A stretch of DNA of 11,800 bases from Candidatus Altarchaeales archaeon (GTDB taxonomy: Archaea > Altiarchaeota > Altiarchaeia > IMC4 > QMZM01), in contig QMZJ01000023.1 in NCBI GenBank assembly GCA_003663115.1, forward strand, positions 1 through 11,800, written 5' to 3'. Every line of letters begins with the position of its first letter. The stretch's first letter is position 1. This document shows positions 1 to 7,054 of this stretch, one piece after another. The notes below the pieces were generated by a model. It made no database searches. It was not told where the DNA came from and worked only from the letters and a program-made list of their open reading frames with translations. Made by a program: the position numbers and the translations under genes.

Positions 1-75
1 CTGCTGGTGGTCTCTCTGCTGGTGGTTTCTCTGCTGGTGGTCTCTCTGCTGGTGGTTTCTCTGCTGGTGGCCTCT
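1..75 (-). repeat. 15-bp tandem repeat coding for Pro-rich linker
   Basis: Five consecutive 15-bp units with only one or two base differences between units, mostly alternating between two versions (plus-strand ctgctggtggtctct and ctgctggtggtttct). The array reaches the window edge, so its total copy number is unknown. Read on the minus strand in the frame of the coiled-coil gene it encodes repeated P-P-A-E-K / P-P-A-E-R. Because the period is a multiple of three, copy-number change would keep the frame. This looks like a flexible charged, proline-rich linker after the coiled coil. It is not a CRISPR array: there are no spacers. Confidence 0.9.
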
Positions 76-535
76 CCATAACGAGCACTTTTTCCTTCTC
101 TGCCAGCTGTGCCTTTTCCTTCTCTCTCCTTTCTATTTCCTCCCTTATTCGCCTCAGTTCAGCTTCTTCCCTCTCTCTTCTCTCTAACTCCTTCTCCCTC
201 ATAATCAGTTCTTGTTCCTTTTCCGCAAGCTCCAATCCCTTCTTCTTTAATTCTTCTTTACCCTCAATCTCCTTACTCCATCTCCTAAATAAATCATCTA
301 ATTCCGCAGCTTTCTTATTCAATATCTCATTCCTCTCTTTTATCTTTTCTTTCTCTTCGGCAATTATCTCCTTTTCGCTGGCTATCCTTTGCTCTATATC
401 CCTCAACTCTTTCTCTCTTTCATCCAATGCCTTCTCTCTTTTCATTATCTCCTCTATCTCCTTCTGTATATTTCCACCCCTGCTTTTAATCCCCTCCCTG
501 ATTCTATTTATCTCCATCTCCCTGTTCTTTAATTC
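1..535 (-). pseudogene. continuation of coiled-coil gene beyond in-frame TGA (partial)
   Basis: This is the same minus-strand reading frame as the upstream coiled-coil CDS, open for 178 codons from just after the TGA at 536-538 to the window edge. It encodes more Glu/Lys/Arg-rich helix with regular Leu/Ile spacing (for example ERNEILNKKAAELDDL and LERREREEAELRRI), then the Pro-rich repeats. The boundary joins two matching modules: AIERK-YLELKNRE upstream of the stop and AIERK-E(stop)ELKNRE across it, so the TGA sits where a Leu codon is expected. A separately translated piece could start at the ATG at 515-517, but an AGGGAG directly abuts it with no normal Shine-Dalgarno spacing, so independent translation is doubtful. 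I read this as the 3' part of one gene cut by a nonsense change or a sequence error. Function unknown. Confidence 0.6.
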
Positions 536-1276
536 TCATTCCTTTCTTTCTATTGCCTCCTTTTTATTTCTAATTTCTTCTTCTTTGCTGGATACCGCTT
601 TCTCCCTATTCTTCAACTCTAGATACTTTCTTTCTATCGCTTCCTCCCTTCTGTTTAGTTCCATCTCTCTCTCATTCATGACGATGTCCTTGCTCTTGAT
701 TTCATCCATTTTCTTCCCTAGATCTCTCTCTATGTTCCTTAACTGCTCTTCAATTCTTCTCAGTTTGCTCTCCTTCTTCTTCAATTCATCGGTATCCCCG
801 ATGAGTTTCTCTTCTTTAGCCGCCAGCTCTTTTTGCATGGCTCTGAGTTTTTCTTCGGCAGCACTGAGCGCCTTTTCCCTCTCCATGAGCCTCTTCTCCA
901 TATTCTTGAGCTCTACGAATCTTCGCTCTGGTTCCTCGATTTTTTTCTTTCTCTCCAATAGCTCTTTCTCTATCGTTCTAAGCCTCTTCTCAAGATTCAT
1001 TAAATCCTCTTTTTTTCCCTTTAATTTTTCACTCTCCATTAGAAGCTTCTCCTCCCTCTCCTTCAGGCTTCTTTCCATGTCTTTCAGGGTTTTTTCTATC
1101 TTCTTTAATTTCTCCTCTTTGATTCTTAGTCTGCTCTCAACCTCCTTCAATCCCATTTCCTCGCTAAAGAAGAGTTGCAGATCCTCTTCTTTCTCCCTTA
1201 ATTCTCTCTCCTTGCGCGCTAATTCTGCCTCCTTTCTCCTTAGTTCCTCTTCCTTCAACCTCAAGTCGTCAACCAT
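536..1276 (-). CDS. long charged coiled-coil protein, N-terminal part, ends at in-frame TGA
   Basis: This encodes 246 residues, almost all Glu, Lys, Arg and Leu, from MVDDLRLKEEEL to the TGA. Leu/Ile recur every seven residues (L-x6-L in ELRRKEAELARKEREL), which is a textbook left-handed coiled coil. There is no signal peptide, membrane segment or catalytic motif. I prefer the ATG at 1276 because a GAGG lies 4 nt upstream (1281-1284); an in-frame GTG at 1294 would add six residues. A TATA-like stretch at 1329-1337 could start a transcript about 30 nt before this ATG. The gene follows hef on the same strand after an 85-nt AT-rich gap, so it may be both an operon member and separately expressed. 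Similarity searches with such sequence hit myosins and SMC arms spuriously, so no function is assigned. The coding sense continues past the stop, so the gene is probably truncated or misread here. Confidence 0.75.
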   Translation of the reverse strand: MVDDLRLKEEELRRKEAELARKERELREKEEDLQLFFSEEMGLKEVESRLRIKEEKLKKIEKTLKDMERSLKEREEKLLMESEKLKGKKEDLMNLEKRLRTIEKELLERKKKIEEPERRFVELKNMEKRLMEREKALSAAEEKLRAMQKELAAKEEKLIGDTDELKKKESKLRRIEEQLRNIERDLGKKMDEIKSKDIVMNEREMELNRREEAIERKYLELKNREKAVSSKEEEIRNKKEAIERKE

Positions 1277-1361
1277 CTTTCCTCGTTTTATCACAAATCA
1301 GTATGATATTCTATTTTTTGTTTTTCTGTATAATATATCTTACATTATATCAACCAATAAT
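1277..1361 (-). promoter_or_regulatory. AT-rich hef/coiled-coil intergenic region with TATA-like box and SD
   Basis: The gap is strongly A+T rich. On the minus strand it carries TATATTATA (1329-1337), placed to start transcription near 1307, and a GAGG Shine-Dalgarno at 1281-1284 four bases before the ATG at 1276. The call rests on motif and spacing only. Confidence 0.4.
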
Positions 1362-3566
1362 TTATTTTTTATATTTGCTTCTAACTACCTTCCTTATCCT
1401 CTCCGCCCTTTTCTCCCCAATGCCTTCGACCTCCATCAACTCCTTCTTGGATGCGTTCACTATATCGATCACGCTACCGAATTTCTCCAACAGCCGTCTT
1501 GCAAGTACAGCTGATACATCCGGCAATGATTCAATGATGTATCTCTGTCTCTCCTCCAGTGAAACGGGTTTCCTCTCACCCCTCAAGGCTATTTCCCTCT
1601 CCTCGGGCTCCTGCTCCCTCTTTGCGATCATATATAGCAGATTTGCCGTATCGTTTTCATCCTCAGATGGTATAACCGAGATTCCGAAATCTATTGGTAA
1701 TGAAACCAGGGCCCCACGGATAGCATTTGGATGTATGTCCCGCAGGGAATGAAGACTCTCTCTGCCCTCGATTATCATGATCGGTATTTCAAAATTTCGG
1801 GACAGCTCATTTGCCTGAGATAATAGCCTTTTGTCTATTATCGACTGGAGAAAGTCCTCTGTGGTTTTCCTCTCAACCCCAACCCTATCGCTCAGAATGA
1901 AATCCCCAACGGGGAGTTGCCTGATCTCGATCCTTGCTTTTTCCCTCAGTATCTTAAGGATCTCGGTATTCCTCTCCCTAACATCTACGTATATCCTTAT
2001 TTTCTTCTCTTCTCCGGCCTTTTCCCTGTTCACACTGTATTTTATCAAACTTTGCTGACCCGTGTCACCCTCAAACCTATCGCGCATCTTTCTAATCAGT
2101 TTACGCATCTTTCTCTCCTTGTGAATTGCCGCCCAGTAGTACGTCTCATCCCGGGTATCCTTTGCCATTAGTACAATGACGTTGCCTGTAGCGCTTCTTC
2201 CCGTTCTCCCCCTCCTCTGTATGGATCTTATCTCGGATGGGATCGGCTCATAGAATATTACCATATCAACCTTTGGTATGTCGATTCCCTCCTCCGCCAC
2301 ACTGGTGGCACATAACACAGAGTATTTTCCCTCCCTGAAATCCTCGAGGACCCTTACCTGCTCCCTCTGCGTCATCCCCCTTTTTCCGTCTCTGGATGCC
2401 TGTCCTATAAATTCATGAGCCATGATACCGTTTTCATTCAATTTGTCTATTATCTTCTCAACGGAGTCCCTGTACTGTGTAAACACTATTATCTTTTTAT
2501 CCCTGTTCTCCTTTACTATCCTCGCCAACTCATCAAGCTTGGGGTGATCGACGCCCAGGACATTTAGATCGTGAACTATTTTAACCAGAGACCTCACTCT
2601 CTGGTCCGTAAATAACCTCTTTATCGCCTTTGATTTCTGTCTCCGTAATCTACCAAGGTAGTTGTCCAGGGATGAGATTCCCTGGGTTTCTAAGAGCTCC
2701 AGGGCGTGGTTTATCTTCAGGGCGGATGCGACCAGAGAGGCGGGGATGAAGGAATCCATACCGGAAACAATCTCTTTCCTTATCTCCGACTGTACCTGTA
2801 ACAAGGTTTTTTTATTTATCTTATCCAAACTGGCGCTCTTCAGGTAGTTCATCTTTTTCAATTCCCTTAGATCATCCCGTAATAGCTCTGAAATAATCTT
2901 TTTTACCCTTTTGAATTCCTCCGGTAACTCAACTTTGATCCATTCAGTTTTCACCTCCTGGATATATGGTTTTACGTCCGCATCGTGTTCTGTCTTCGCC
3001 TCAACCCTCTGAATGAACAGATTTTTACATATCTCCTTTATGGTCTCATCCTCAGAGCTCGGAGATGCCGTCAGGCCCAGGATCAGCGGATTTTGCGCGG
3101 TTTTCATATACTCCTCGGCTATGTGTACATAGGAATAGTTTCCAACCGAGCGGTGACACTCATCCACTATAATTAAAGAAACATCCCTCAAGCTTAGTCC
3201 TCGTAAGATGTCGTTCTCAATGGTCTGTGGGGTTGCAAATATCATCCGATTTTTGTCCCAGAGCTCTTCCCTCTTCTTAATTGCATCCATTCCGGTGAGA
3301 ACTACCATCTCCCCTATATTCAGTATATCCCTAAACGTTCTGTGATGTTGAATCGCCAATGGTCTGGTCGGGGCCAAAAACAGGACCTTCGATCTCTGGA
3401 ATTTTTTTAGACGATGGGCGGCAACCATAGCTGCTATAACTGTCTTTCCCAAACCCGTTGGAAGAACTACTAGGGTATTGGCGTCCAGGGCCCTTGAGAC
3501 AATGGCCTCTTGATACCTCCTGAGGGATATTGCATCGGACTTTATCAGGGGATGGGTTACATACAT
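1362..3566 (-). CDS. hef: Hef: DEAH-box helicase / XPF-family structure-specific nuclease
   Basis: Hef (734 aa) is the euryarchaeal counterpart of FANCM/Mph1 fused to an XPF nuclease; it unwinds and cuts stalled forks and other branched DNA. The helicase half shows Walker A PTGLGKT (36-42), DECH (135-138), TAS (166-168) and motif VI QRRGRTGR (450-457). A Lys/Arg-rich insertion lies between the two RecA-like lobes. The nuclease half has the GD...ERKTTED active site (554-571, catalytic-type D555, E565, R566, K567, D571), followed by a tandem helix-hairpin-helix segment (about 680-730) that binds DNA. The length is near that expected for full-length Hef, and no active-site residue is missing. 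The start MYVTHPLIK matches the usual Hef N-terminus. There is no good Shine-Dalgarno; the 39-nt gap after pheA is AT-rich. It is co-directional with pheA and may be the fourth gene of the herA operon. Confidence 0.95.
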   Translation of the reverse strand: MYVTHPLIKSDAISLRRYQEAIVSRALDANTLVVLPTGLGKTVIAAMVAAHRLKKFQRSKVLFLAPTRPLAIQHHRTFRDILNIGEMVVLTGMDAIKKREELWDKNRMIFATPQTIENDILRGLSLRDVSLIIVDECHRSVGNYSYVHIAEEYMKTAQNPLILGLTASPSSEDETIKEICKNLFIQRVEAKTEHDADVKPYIQEVKTEWIKVELPEEFKRVKKIISELLRDDLRELKKMNYLKSASLDKINKKTLLQVQSEIRKEIVSGMDSFIPASLVASALKINHALELLETQGISSLDNYLGRLRRQKSKAIKRLFTDQRVRSLVKIVHDLNVLGVDHPKLDELARIVKENRDKKIIVFTQYRDSVEKIIDKLNENGIMAHEFIGQASRDGKRGMTQREQVRVLEDFREGKYSVLCATSVAEEGIDIPKVDMVIFYEPIPSEIRSIQRRGRTGRSATGNVIVLMAKDTRDETYYWAAIHKERKMRKLIRKMRDRFEGDTGQQSLIKYSVNREKAGEEKKIRIYVDVRERNTEILKILREKARIEIRQLPVGDFILSDRVGVERKTTEDFLQSIIDKRLLSQANELSRNFEIPIMIIEGRESLHSLRDIHPNAIRGALVSLPIDFGISVIPSEDENDTANLLYMIAKREQEPEEREIALRGERKPVSLEERQRYIIESLPDVSAVLARRLLEKFGSVIDIVNASKKELMEVEGIGEKRAERIRKVVRSKYKK

Positions 3567-3605
3567 CTCGTATATATATTAACGAAGTGAACAATATGAA
3601 TCTTC
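3567..3605 (-). promoter_or_regulatory. pheA-hef gap with TATA-like runs
   Basis: This 39-nt gap contains TA-repeat sequence (3571-3580) only 4 nt from the hef ATG, too close to act as the box for that start, and a weaker TTCATATTG further upstream at about 3593-3601, at a workable distance. An internal hef promoter is possible but weakly supported; read-through from pheA is equally likely. Confidence 0.25.
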
Positions 3606-4403
3606 TCAGTAGCTCCCCAGGATCTTAAGGAGGGTTGTCCTCTCTTTGATCGAATTCAGGGCATCTTTTACCTCTTTATCATCCAATGAGCCCTCAAGAT
3701 CAACAAAGAATAGGTACTCTCCCAGCTTTCGCTTGGAGGGTCTCGATTCGATCTTGGTGAGATTTATATCTCTCTTGGCAAATTCCTTCAATGCCCTGTA
3801 CAATGCGCCGGGTTCGTCCTTCAGGGCAAATATTATCGATGTCTTCCTCCCTGTACCCGCCTTCTTTGATATTACGATAAATCTTGTCTGGCTCTCTGCG
3901 TCCTGGATATTCTCAAAGAGAACATCCAGTCCATAGATTTTAGCAGTCTCCTTTGGGCCTATCGCAGCAGAGCCCTTAAGCCTTTTTAATTCCTCCATAG
4001 CTGCCGCAGTGCTCTCATGCCTTTGCAATCTTGCATCTGGAAAATTCTCGGATAGAAATCTCCTGCACTGGGCCAGTGCATGCGGATGCGAGATTATTGT
4101 GTCTATTTCCTCTTTCTTTGTTCCCGGAACCACAACCAGGCAGAGGTTTATACCCAGAACTACCTCATCACATATCTTCAGATCGTAATCGATCAAGCAA
4201 TCCATAGTTGTGTTGACACTCCCCTCCAGCGAGTTTTCAATGGCGACGACCCCGAATTCCACCCCGGAGCTTACGGAATCGAAGACCGCAACGACGGTAT
4301 CGCAATAAACAAATTCGACGTTCTTGAAGATCCTTCTCGCCGCGATCTCGGTAAACGTTCCCTCCGGCCCGAGAACTGCAACTCTATCCCTTTTCTTCCT
4401 CAT
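3606..4403 (-). CDS. pheA: prephenate dehydratase with ACT domain
   Basis: This cytosolic enzyme (265 aa) decarboxylates and dehydrates prephenate to phenylpyruvate, the last specific step before transamination to phenylalanine. The catalytic domain (about 8-180) opens with LGPEGTFTEIAA and has NSLEGSV (57-63), HPHALAQC (106-113), STAAAMEEL (131-139) and the TRF motif (173-175) with the catalytic Thr. A C-terminal ACT domain (about 188-265) has GALY (199-202) and ESRP (219-222), the signature of allosteric Phe binding, so feedback inhibition is expected. The length is normal for a monofunctional archaeal PheA. The ATG at 4403 overlaps the end of the chorismate mutase gene by 20 nt and lacks a clear Shine-Dalgarno, which suggests translational coupling. 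Together with the upstream mutase it converts chorismate to phenylpyruvate. Confidence 0.95.
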   Translation of the reverse strand: MRKKRDRVAVLGPEGTFTEIAARRIFKNVEFVYCDTVVAVFDSVSSGVEFGVVAIENSLEGSVNTTMDCLIDYDLKICDEVVLGINLCLVVVPGTKKEEIDTIISHPHALAQCRRFLSENFPDARLQRHESTAAAMEELKRLKGSAAIGPKETAKIYGLDVLFENIQDAESQTRFIVISKKAGTGRKTSIIFALKDEPGALYRALKEFAKRDINLTKIESRPSKRKLGEYLFFVDLEGSLDDKEVKDALNSIKERTTLLKILGSY

Positions 4404-4641
4404 TTTTACAGTATTCCATTATCGACCTGAACAGATCCATTACGAACCTCTTATCGAGTCTCGTTGAATTAGAGACATTCTTCAGGACATCCCTCTCCCT
4501 CTCCGGATCAAAGATCTCAGCTCCTGTATCTCTCTTTAGCCTACCGATCTCTCTTACGATTTCAATTCTCTTCTCCAGGAGCTTTACTATCTCCCTATCA
4601 ATCTTATCGATCCTCTCTCTAAGAGCCTTTATCTCTGGCAT
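4384..4641 (-). CDS. aroQ: chorismate mutase, AroQ type
   Basis: This stand-alone all-helical chorismate mutase (85 aa) rearranges chorismate to prephenate, the branch point to Phe and Tyr. By alignment from memory with the E. coli P-protein mutase domain, the active-site residues are present: R8 (in LRERID), R25 (in EKRIEIV), K36 (in GRLKRD) and R48/E49 (in DPERERD). The length is the minimum for the fold, with no fused dehydratase or dehydrogenase. The ATG at 4641 lies inside the last codons of herA (23-nt overlap) and is preceded by GTGGAG about 5 nt away, a reasonable Shine-Dalgarno. Its end overlaps pheA by 20 nt. In many organisms this domain is fused to PheA; here the two are separate overlapping genes, presumably translated in step. 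Confidence 0.93.
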   Translation of the reverse strand: MPEIKALRERIDKIDREIVKLLEKRIEIVREIGRLKRDTGAEIFDPERERDVLKNVSNSTRLDKRFVMDLFRSIMEYCKNEEEKG

Positions 4642-6148
4642 TTTTGCTCCACTCCCCCACTATGTCAACGTCTTCCCCTCCGACCTCCGTGATTCTCTTC
4701 CTTATTCTTACCGTTACGGGAAGATTTATCGCAGCTCCAACGATGATGGCTTCGCCCCTCGATAAACTTGGCAGATCTCTGACTATATCCTCAGTAACGC
4801 TCTCTACCGATTGACGAATGTATTCCTGATCCGATGGGTTCACGATCCTCATTATTATCTGCGTATTACACTGTGATAATATATCAGAATCCAGTCTACT
4901 CGGTCTCTGACTTACAATACACAAGCCAACACCAAACTTTCTGCCCTCCCTAGCGATCTTCTTCAGGATAGATTTCGATAAGATCGTCCTCTCTTCCATC
5001 GTTCTGGGTGCGAAATTGTGTGCCTCTTCAATAACTAAAAATGTTGGAGTATTGAAGTTTCCCTCGCCATCCTTTACATATGCCTTCCTCGCCTCAAATA
5101 TCCTCCTGCTTATCGCCGCAATAATTGTCTCGGACAGCCGTTCATCGGCATCCGAGAGATCTATCACAGTAAGTTGATTTCCAGATACGATTTCATCCAA
5201 GGGAGTTCCCTCGAGCTCAAATATCCCCATCCTGCTCAGCCTCTCGATCTTCCTCATAGTGGGTCCTATGGTCGTTAAACCCACCCGCTTTGAGAGATCC
5301 TTTATCTCGCTCTCCGGTAGACTGCCCGTAAGGATCTCTTTGCCTTCCTTTGCATCATAAATCAGGCTCAGGATCTCTTTAACGATTTTAAGGTCGTATT
5401 TATCGTAGAATTTTCTCGCGAGATTTACAACGGCATCGATTAGATCTCTCTGCGCATCCGTCAGATCTGGAATGAGATTTATGAAGTCAATAGACCTCAA
5501 AGAAGATGTTTCTACCTTTATCTTGTGATCACCTCTGACGCCATAGACCCTTGTGGTAGAGCCCTCAAGTCTTATCCATTTATACTCTCCATGTGGGTCA
5601 AAAACTATAACAGAACCCCTCTTCTTTAATAACTCCTCAATTAACACCCCCACCGTATAGCTTTTCCCGGCCCCAGTCATCGCGAGGATCGCACAGTGCC
5701 TTGATACTATGTCATTAACAGACACGTAGACTGGAACGCTCTCCCTGGTGGAAAGCGTTCCTATTAGGGCAGACGTATCCTTTTCCTGCCGTAGGATCCT
5801 CTTTAGGGTATTATCATCGGCGAGCTTTACACTGGACCCCGGCTTTATACCATGTCTCGGGAGTTCTAGACCGTTCTCGCATTCATATCCGAGAATCTTA
5901 ACCGTTGGAACCGGGTATTCCCCCTCGTTTAGAATTATATCCCCGAGCCTGAGGTCTCTACCAAATTCGTCTGGCAGTAATTCGTTGGATATTGTAATGT
6001 CCTTTATTATGCCGAGGATCTTGTTATTTGTTACGGATTCATTAACGATGACGAATTCATCCCTCTTAACGTGTTTTTCCATTCCTTTTTTTATTACAAA
6101 TCTAAACCCTCGAAGGGTTGTCGCTCCAATAATCTGCCCTATCTCCAT
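4619..6148 (-). CDS. herA: HerA-type hexameric DNA-pumping ATPase
   Basis: HerA is a ring-shaped FtsK/HerA-family translocase that, with the NurA nuclease and Mre11-Rad50, resects DNA ends for recombination. In this 509-aa form an N-terminal HAS-barrel (about 1-95, starting MEIGQIIGATT) is followed by the RecA-like core: Walker A MTGAGKS (157-163), FDPHGEY (183-189), Walker B FLVIEEAHNF (370-379) and SQRPSRLD (413-420). All ATPase motifs are intact and the length fits HerA. An in-frame ATG at 6181 would add 11 residues but would put most of the divergent promoter inside the gene; 6148 also matches the usual family start, so I prefer it. It heads the minus-strand cluster herA-aroQ-pheA-hef. 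No nurA, mre11 or rad50 is present in the window. Confidence 0.93.
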   Translation of the reverse strand: MEIGQIIGATTLRGFRFVIKKGMEKHVKRDEFVIVNESVTNNKILGIIKDITISNELLPDEFGRDLRLGDIILNEGEYPVPTVKILGYECENGLELPRHGIKPGSSVKLADDNTLKRILRQEKDTSALIGTLSTRESVPVYVSVNDIVSRHCAILAMTGAGKSYTVGVLIEELLKKRGSVIVFDPHGEYKWIRLEGSTTRVYGVRGDHKIKVETSSLRSIDFINLIPDLTDAQRDLIDAVVNLARKFYDKYDLKIVKEILSLIYDAKEGKEILTGSLPESEIKDLSKRVGLTTIGPTMRKIERLSRMGIFELEGTPLDEIVSGNQLTVIDLSDADERLSETIIAAISRRIFEARKAYVKDGEGNFNTPTFLVIEEAHNFAPRTMEERTILSKSILKKIAREGRKFGVGLCIVSQRPSRLDSDILSQCNTQIIMRIVNPSDQEYIRQSVESVTEDIVRDLPSLSRGEAIIVGAAINLPVTVRIRKRITEVGGEDVDIVGEWSKNARDKGS

Positions 6149-6190
6149 TTTTGCTTTGTTAAATATAAGTCTTTCCTGCATAAATCATAT
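6149..6190. promoter_or_regulatory. divergent herA / NMN adenylyltransferase promoter region
   Basis: The 42-bp gap between divergent starts contains the plus-strand TATA box TTAAATATAAG (6159-6169). Its centre is about 27 nt from the adenylyltransferase ATG at 6191, the spacing expected for a leaderless archaeal transcript, and no Shine-Dalgarno precedes that ATG. On the minus strand the same bases read CTTATATTTAA, but they lie only about 16 nt from the herA ATG, so herA may use a weaker box near 6182-6192. Motif-based call. Confidence 0.6.
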
Positions 6191-6700
6191 ATGATGAAAC
6201 CCACCGCATTAATAGTTGGTAGATTTCAGCCCTTTCACAACGGACACGTAAAGCTCATCGATTGGGCTGCAGAAGAGGTTGATAAGATAATTATAGCTAT
6301 TGGAAGCTCACAGGAAAGCCATACGTGGGAAAATCCCTTTTCGGCCGAAGAGCGCAGGAGGATGATTGAGCGATCTCTTAAAACACTCTACAGGTATGAG
6401 ATCATTGAGGTACCGGATGTAAATGATGACAGGATATGGGTTTCCCACGTGAAGAGGATCGCGCCAGAATTTCAGGTTGTTTATACAAACGGCGAGCTCG
6501 AGATAAGGCTTTTTAGAGAGGCCGGTTTTGAAGTGAGAACAACACCGCTCTTTAGCAGAGATCTCTACTCTGGAACAGAGATAAGGAGGAGGATAGCCAA
6601 TGGAGAGAGATGGGAGCGTCTCGTCCCGCAGGGAACGATAGACGTCATCAGGGAGGTAGATGGCGTTAGGAGGATAAGGGAGCTGAGCCGTATTTTATGA
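6191..6700 (+). CDS. nicotinamide-nucleotide adenylyltransferase, archaeal type
   Basis: This cytosolic enzyme (169 aa) joins NMN (or NaMN) with ATP to give NAD(+) (or NaAD) and pyrophosphate, the central step of NAD synthesis. It is a nucleotidyltransferase of the HxGH superfamily: GRFQPFHNGH (10-19) binds ATP phosphates, ENPFSAEERRRMI (47-59) is typical of the archaeal family, and SGTEIRRRI (127-135) is the C-terminal phosphate-binding (ISSTxIR-like) motif. The length matches archaeal NadM proteins of about 170 aa. The gene starts ATGATG; I use the first ATG because the TATA box is positioned for transcription to begin there, implying leaderless translation. Longer in-frame upstream sequence overlaps herA and is not family-like. 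It precedes the small EF-Tu-like gene by 32 nt. Confidence 0.93.
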   Translation: MMKPTALIVGRFQPFHNGHVKLIDWAAEEVDKIIIAIGSSQESHTWENPFSAEERRRMIERSLKTLYRYEIIEVPDVNDDRIWVSHVKRIAPEFQVVYTNGELEIRLFREAGFEVRTTPLFSRDLYSGTEIRRRIANGERWERLVPQGTIDVIREVDGVRRIRELSRIL

Positions 6701-6732
6701 TTTTCTTTTATAATAATAATTGAGGTGATTAT
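6701..6732 (+). promoter_or_regulatory. T-rich gap with strong Shine-Dalgarno GAGGTGAT
   Basis: A pyrimidine/T run (ttttctttta, 6701-6710) just after the TGA could act as an archaeal U-tract terminator. TTTTATAATAA overlapping it resembles a TATA box but is too close for a leadered transcript. GAGGTGAT at 6722-6729, three bases before the ATG at 6733, is a near-perfect complement to the 16S 3' end and fixes the next gene's start; it implies that this ATG is on a leadered or read-through mRNA. Confidence 0.5.
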
Positions 6733-6999
6733 ATGGTCGAGAAACAAAAGGTTGGGGAGGTATTTACCTATTTTGCAAAGCCCTGTGTCGCCGGTATAAA
6801 GGTAACTGACGGCTTCCTTGAGATCGGAGACAAAATCTTGATCCGGGGACATACAACCAATTTTGAGCAGTTCATTGAGTCGATGCAGGTCGAACATAAA
6901 CCAATACAGAGAGCGGAGGCTGGGCAATCCATTGGGGTCAAGGTAAGAGAAAGGGTGAGGCCCCACGACGTGGTTTACAAGATTCAGGCCAATGGGTAA
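6733..6999 (+). CDS. small EF-Tu domain-II-like beta-barrel protein
   Basis: This 88-aa protein resembles an isolated domain II of translational GTPases. The pattern VGEVFTYFAKPCVAGIKVT, then EIGDKILIRG, then SMQVEHKPIQRAEAGQSIGVKV and VRPHDVVYKI follows the EF-Tu/EF1A barrel order (GxV...G.I..GD.I.I.G...V.SM......AEAG..VG......R.DVV). There is no GTPase domain, signal peptide or membrane segment. Such stand-alone proteins are known in archaea and are usually called translation elongation factor-like; a similar barrel ends some U32 peptidases. The biochemical role is unknown. The start is set by the Shine-Dalgarno GAGGTGAT. It lies 55 nt before leuS on the same strand, a translation-related context that may be incidental. 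Confidence 0.85.
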   Translation: MVEKQKVGEVFTYFAKPCVAGIKVTDGFLEIGDKILIRGHTTNFEQFIESMQVEHKPIQRAEAGQSIGVKVRERVRPHDVVYKIQANG

Positions 7000-7010
7000 T
7001 AATGGATTCT

Positions 7011-7025
7011 CTCGGGCTGCCTGAG
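7011..7025 (+). other. small hairpin in EF-like/leuS gap
   Basis: CTCGGG and CCTGAG can pair (6 bp, one G-U) around a 3-nt loop in the 55-nt gap before leuS. No T-tract follows, and no T-box or Leu-rich leader peptide is seen. It may be an mRNA processing or stability element, or chance. Confidence 0.2.
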
Positions 7026-7054
7026 GGGAACAGAGGGTTCAGATAGGCTATAGA

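Noticed and set aside
1..75. Regular short repeats as a CRISPR array
   Set aside because: The units are contiguous 15-mers with no spacers and encode an in-frame PPAE(K/R) repeat.
536..538. Selenocysteine at the in-frame TGA
   Set aside because: The position matches Leu in the adjoining repeat, in a coiled-coil core rather than a redox site, and no SECIS-like element or Sec machinery is visible.
585..1752. Plus-strand ORFs rich in Ser, Leu and Phe opposite the coiled-coil gene and the hef 3' end
   Set aside because: They are the antisense of Glu/Lys/Arg-rich coding sequence; composition is forced by the real frame and there is no start context or homology.
4384..4403. Frameshift separating a fused chorismate mutase-prephenate dehydratase
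   Set aside because: Both proteins are complete with their own starts and full domains; a 20-nt overlap between separate genes is normal in tight archaeal operons.
7000..7054. T-box or Leu-rich attenuator leader before leuS
   Set aside because: The gap is only 55 nt, has no T-box sequence, no Leu-codon leader peptide and no poly-T terminator; only a weak 6-bp hairpin is present.
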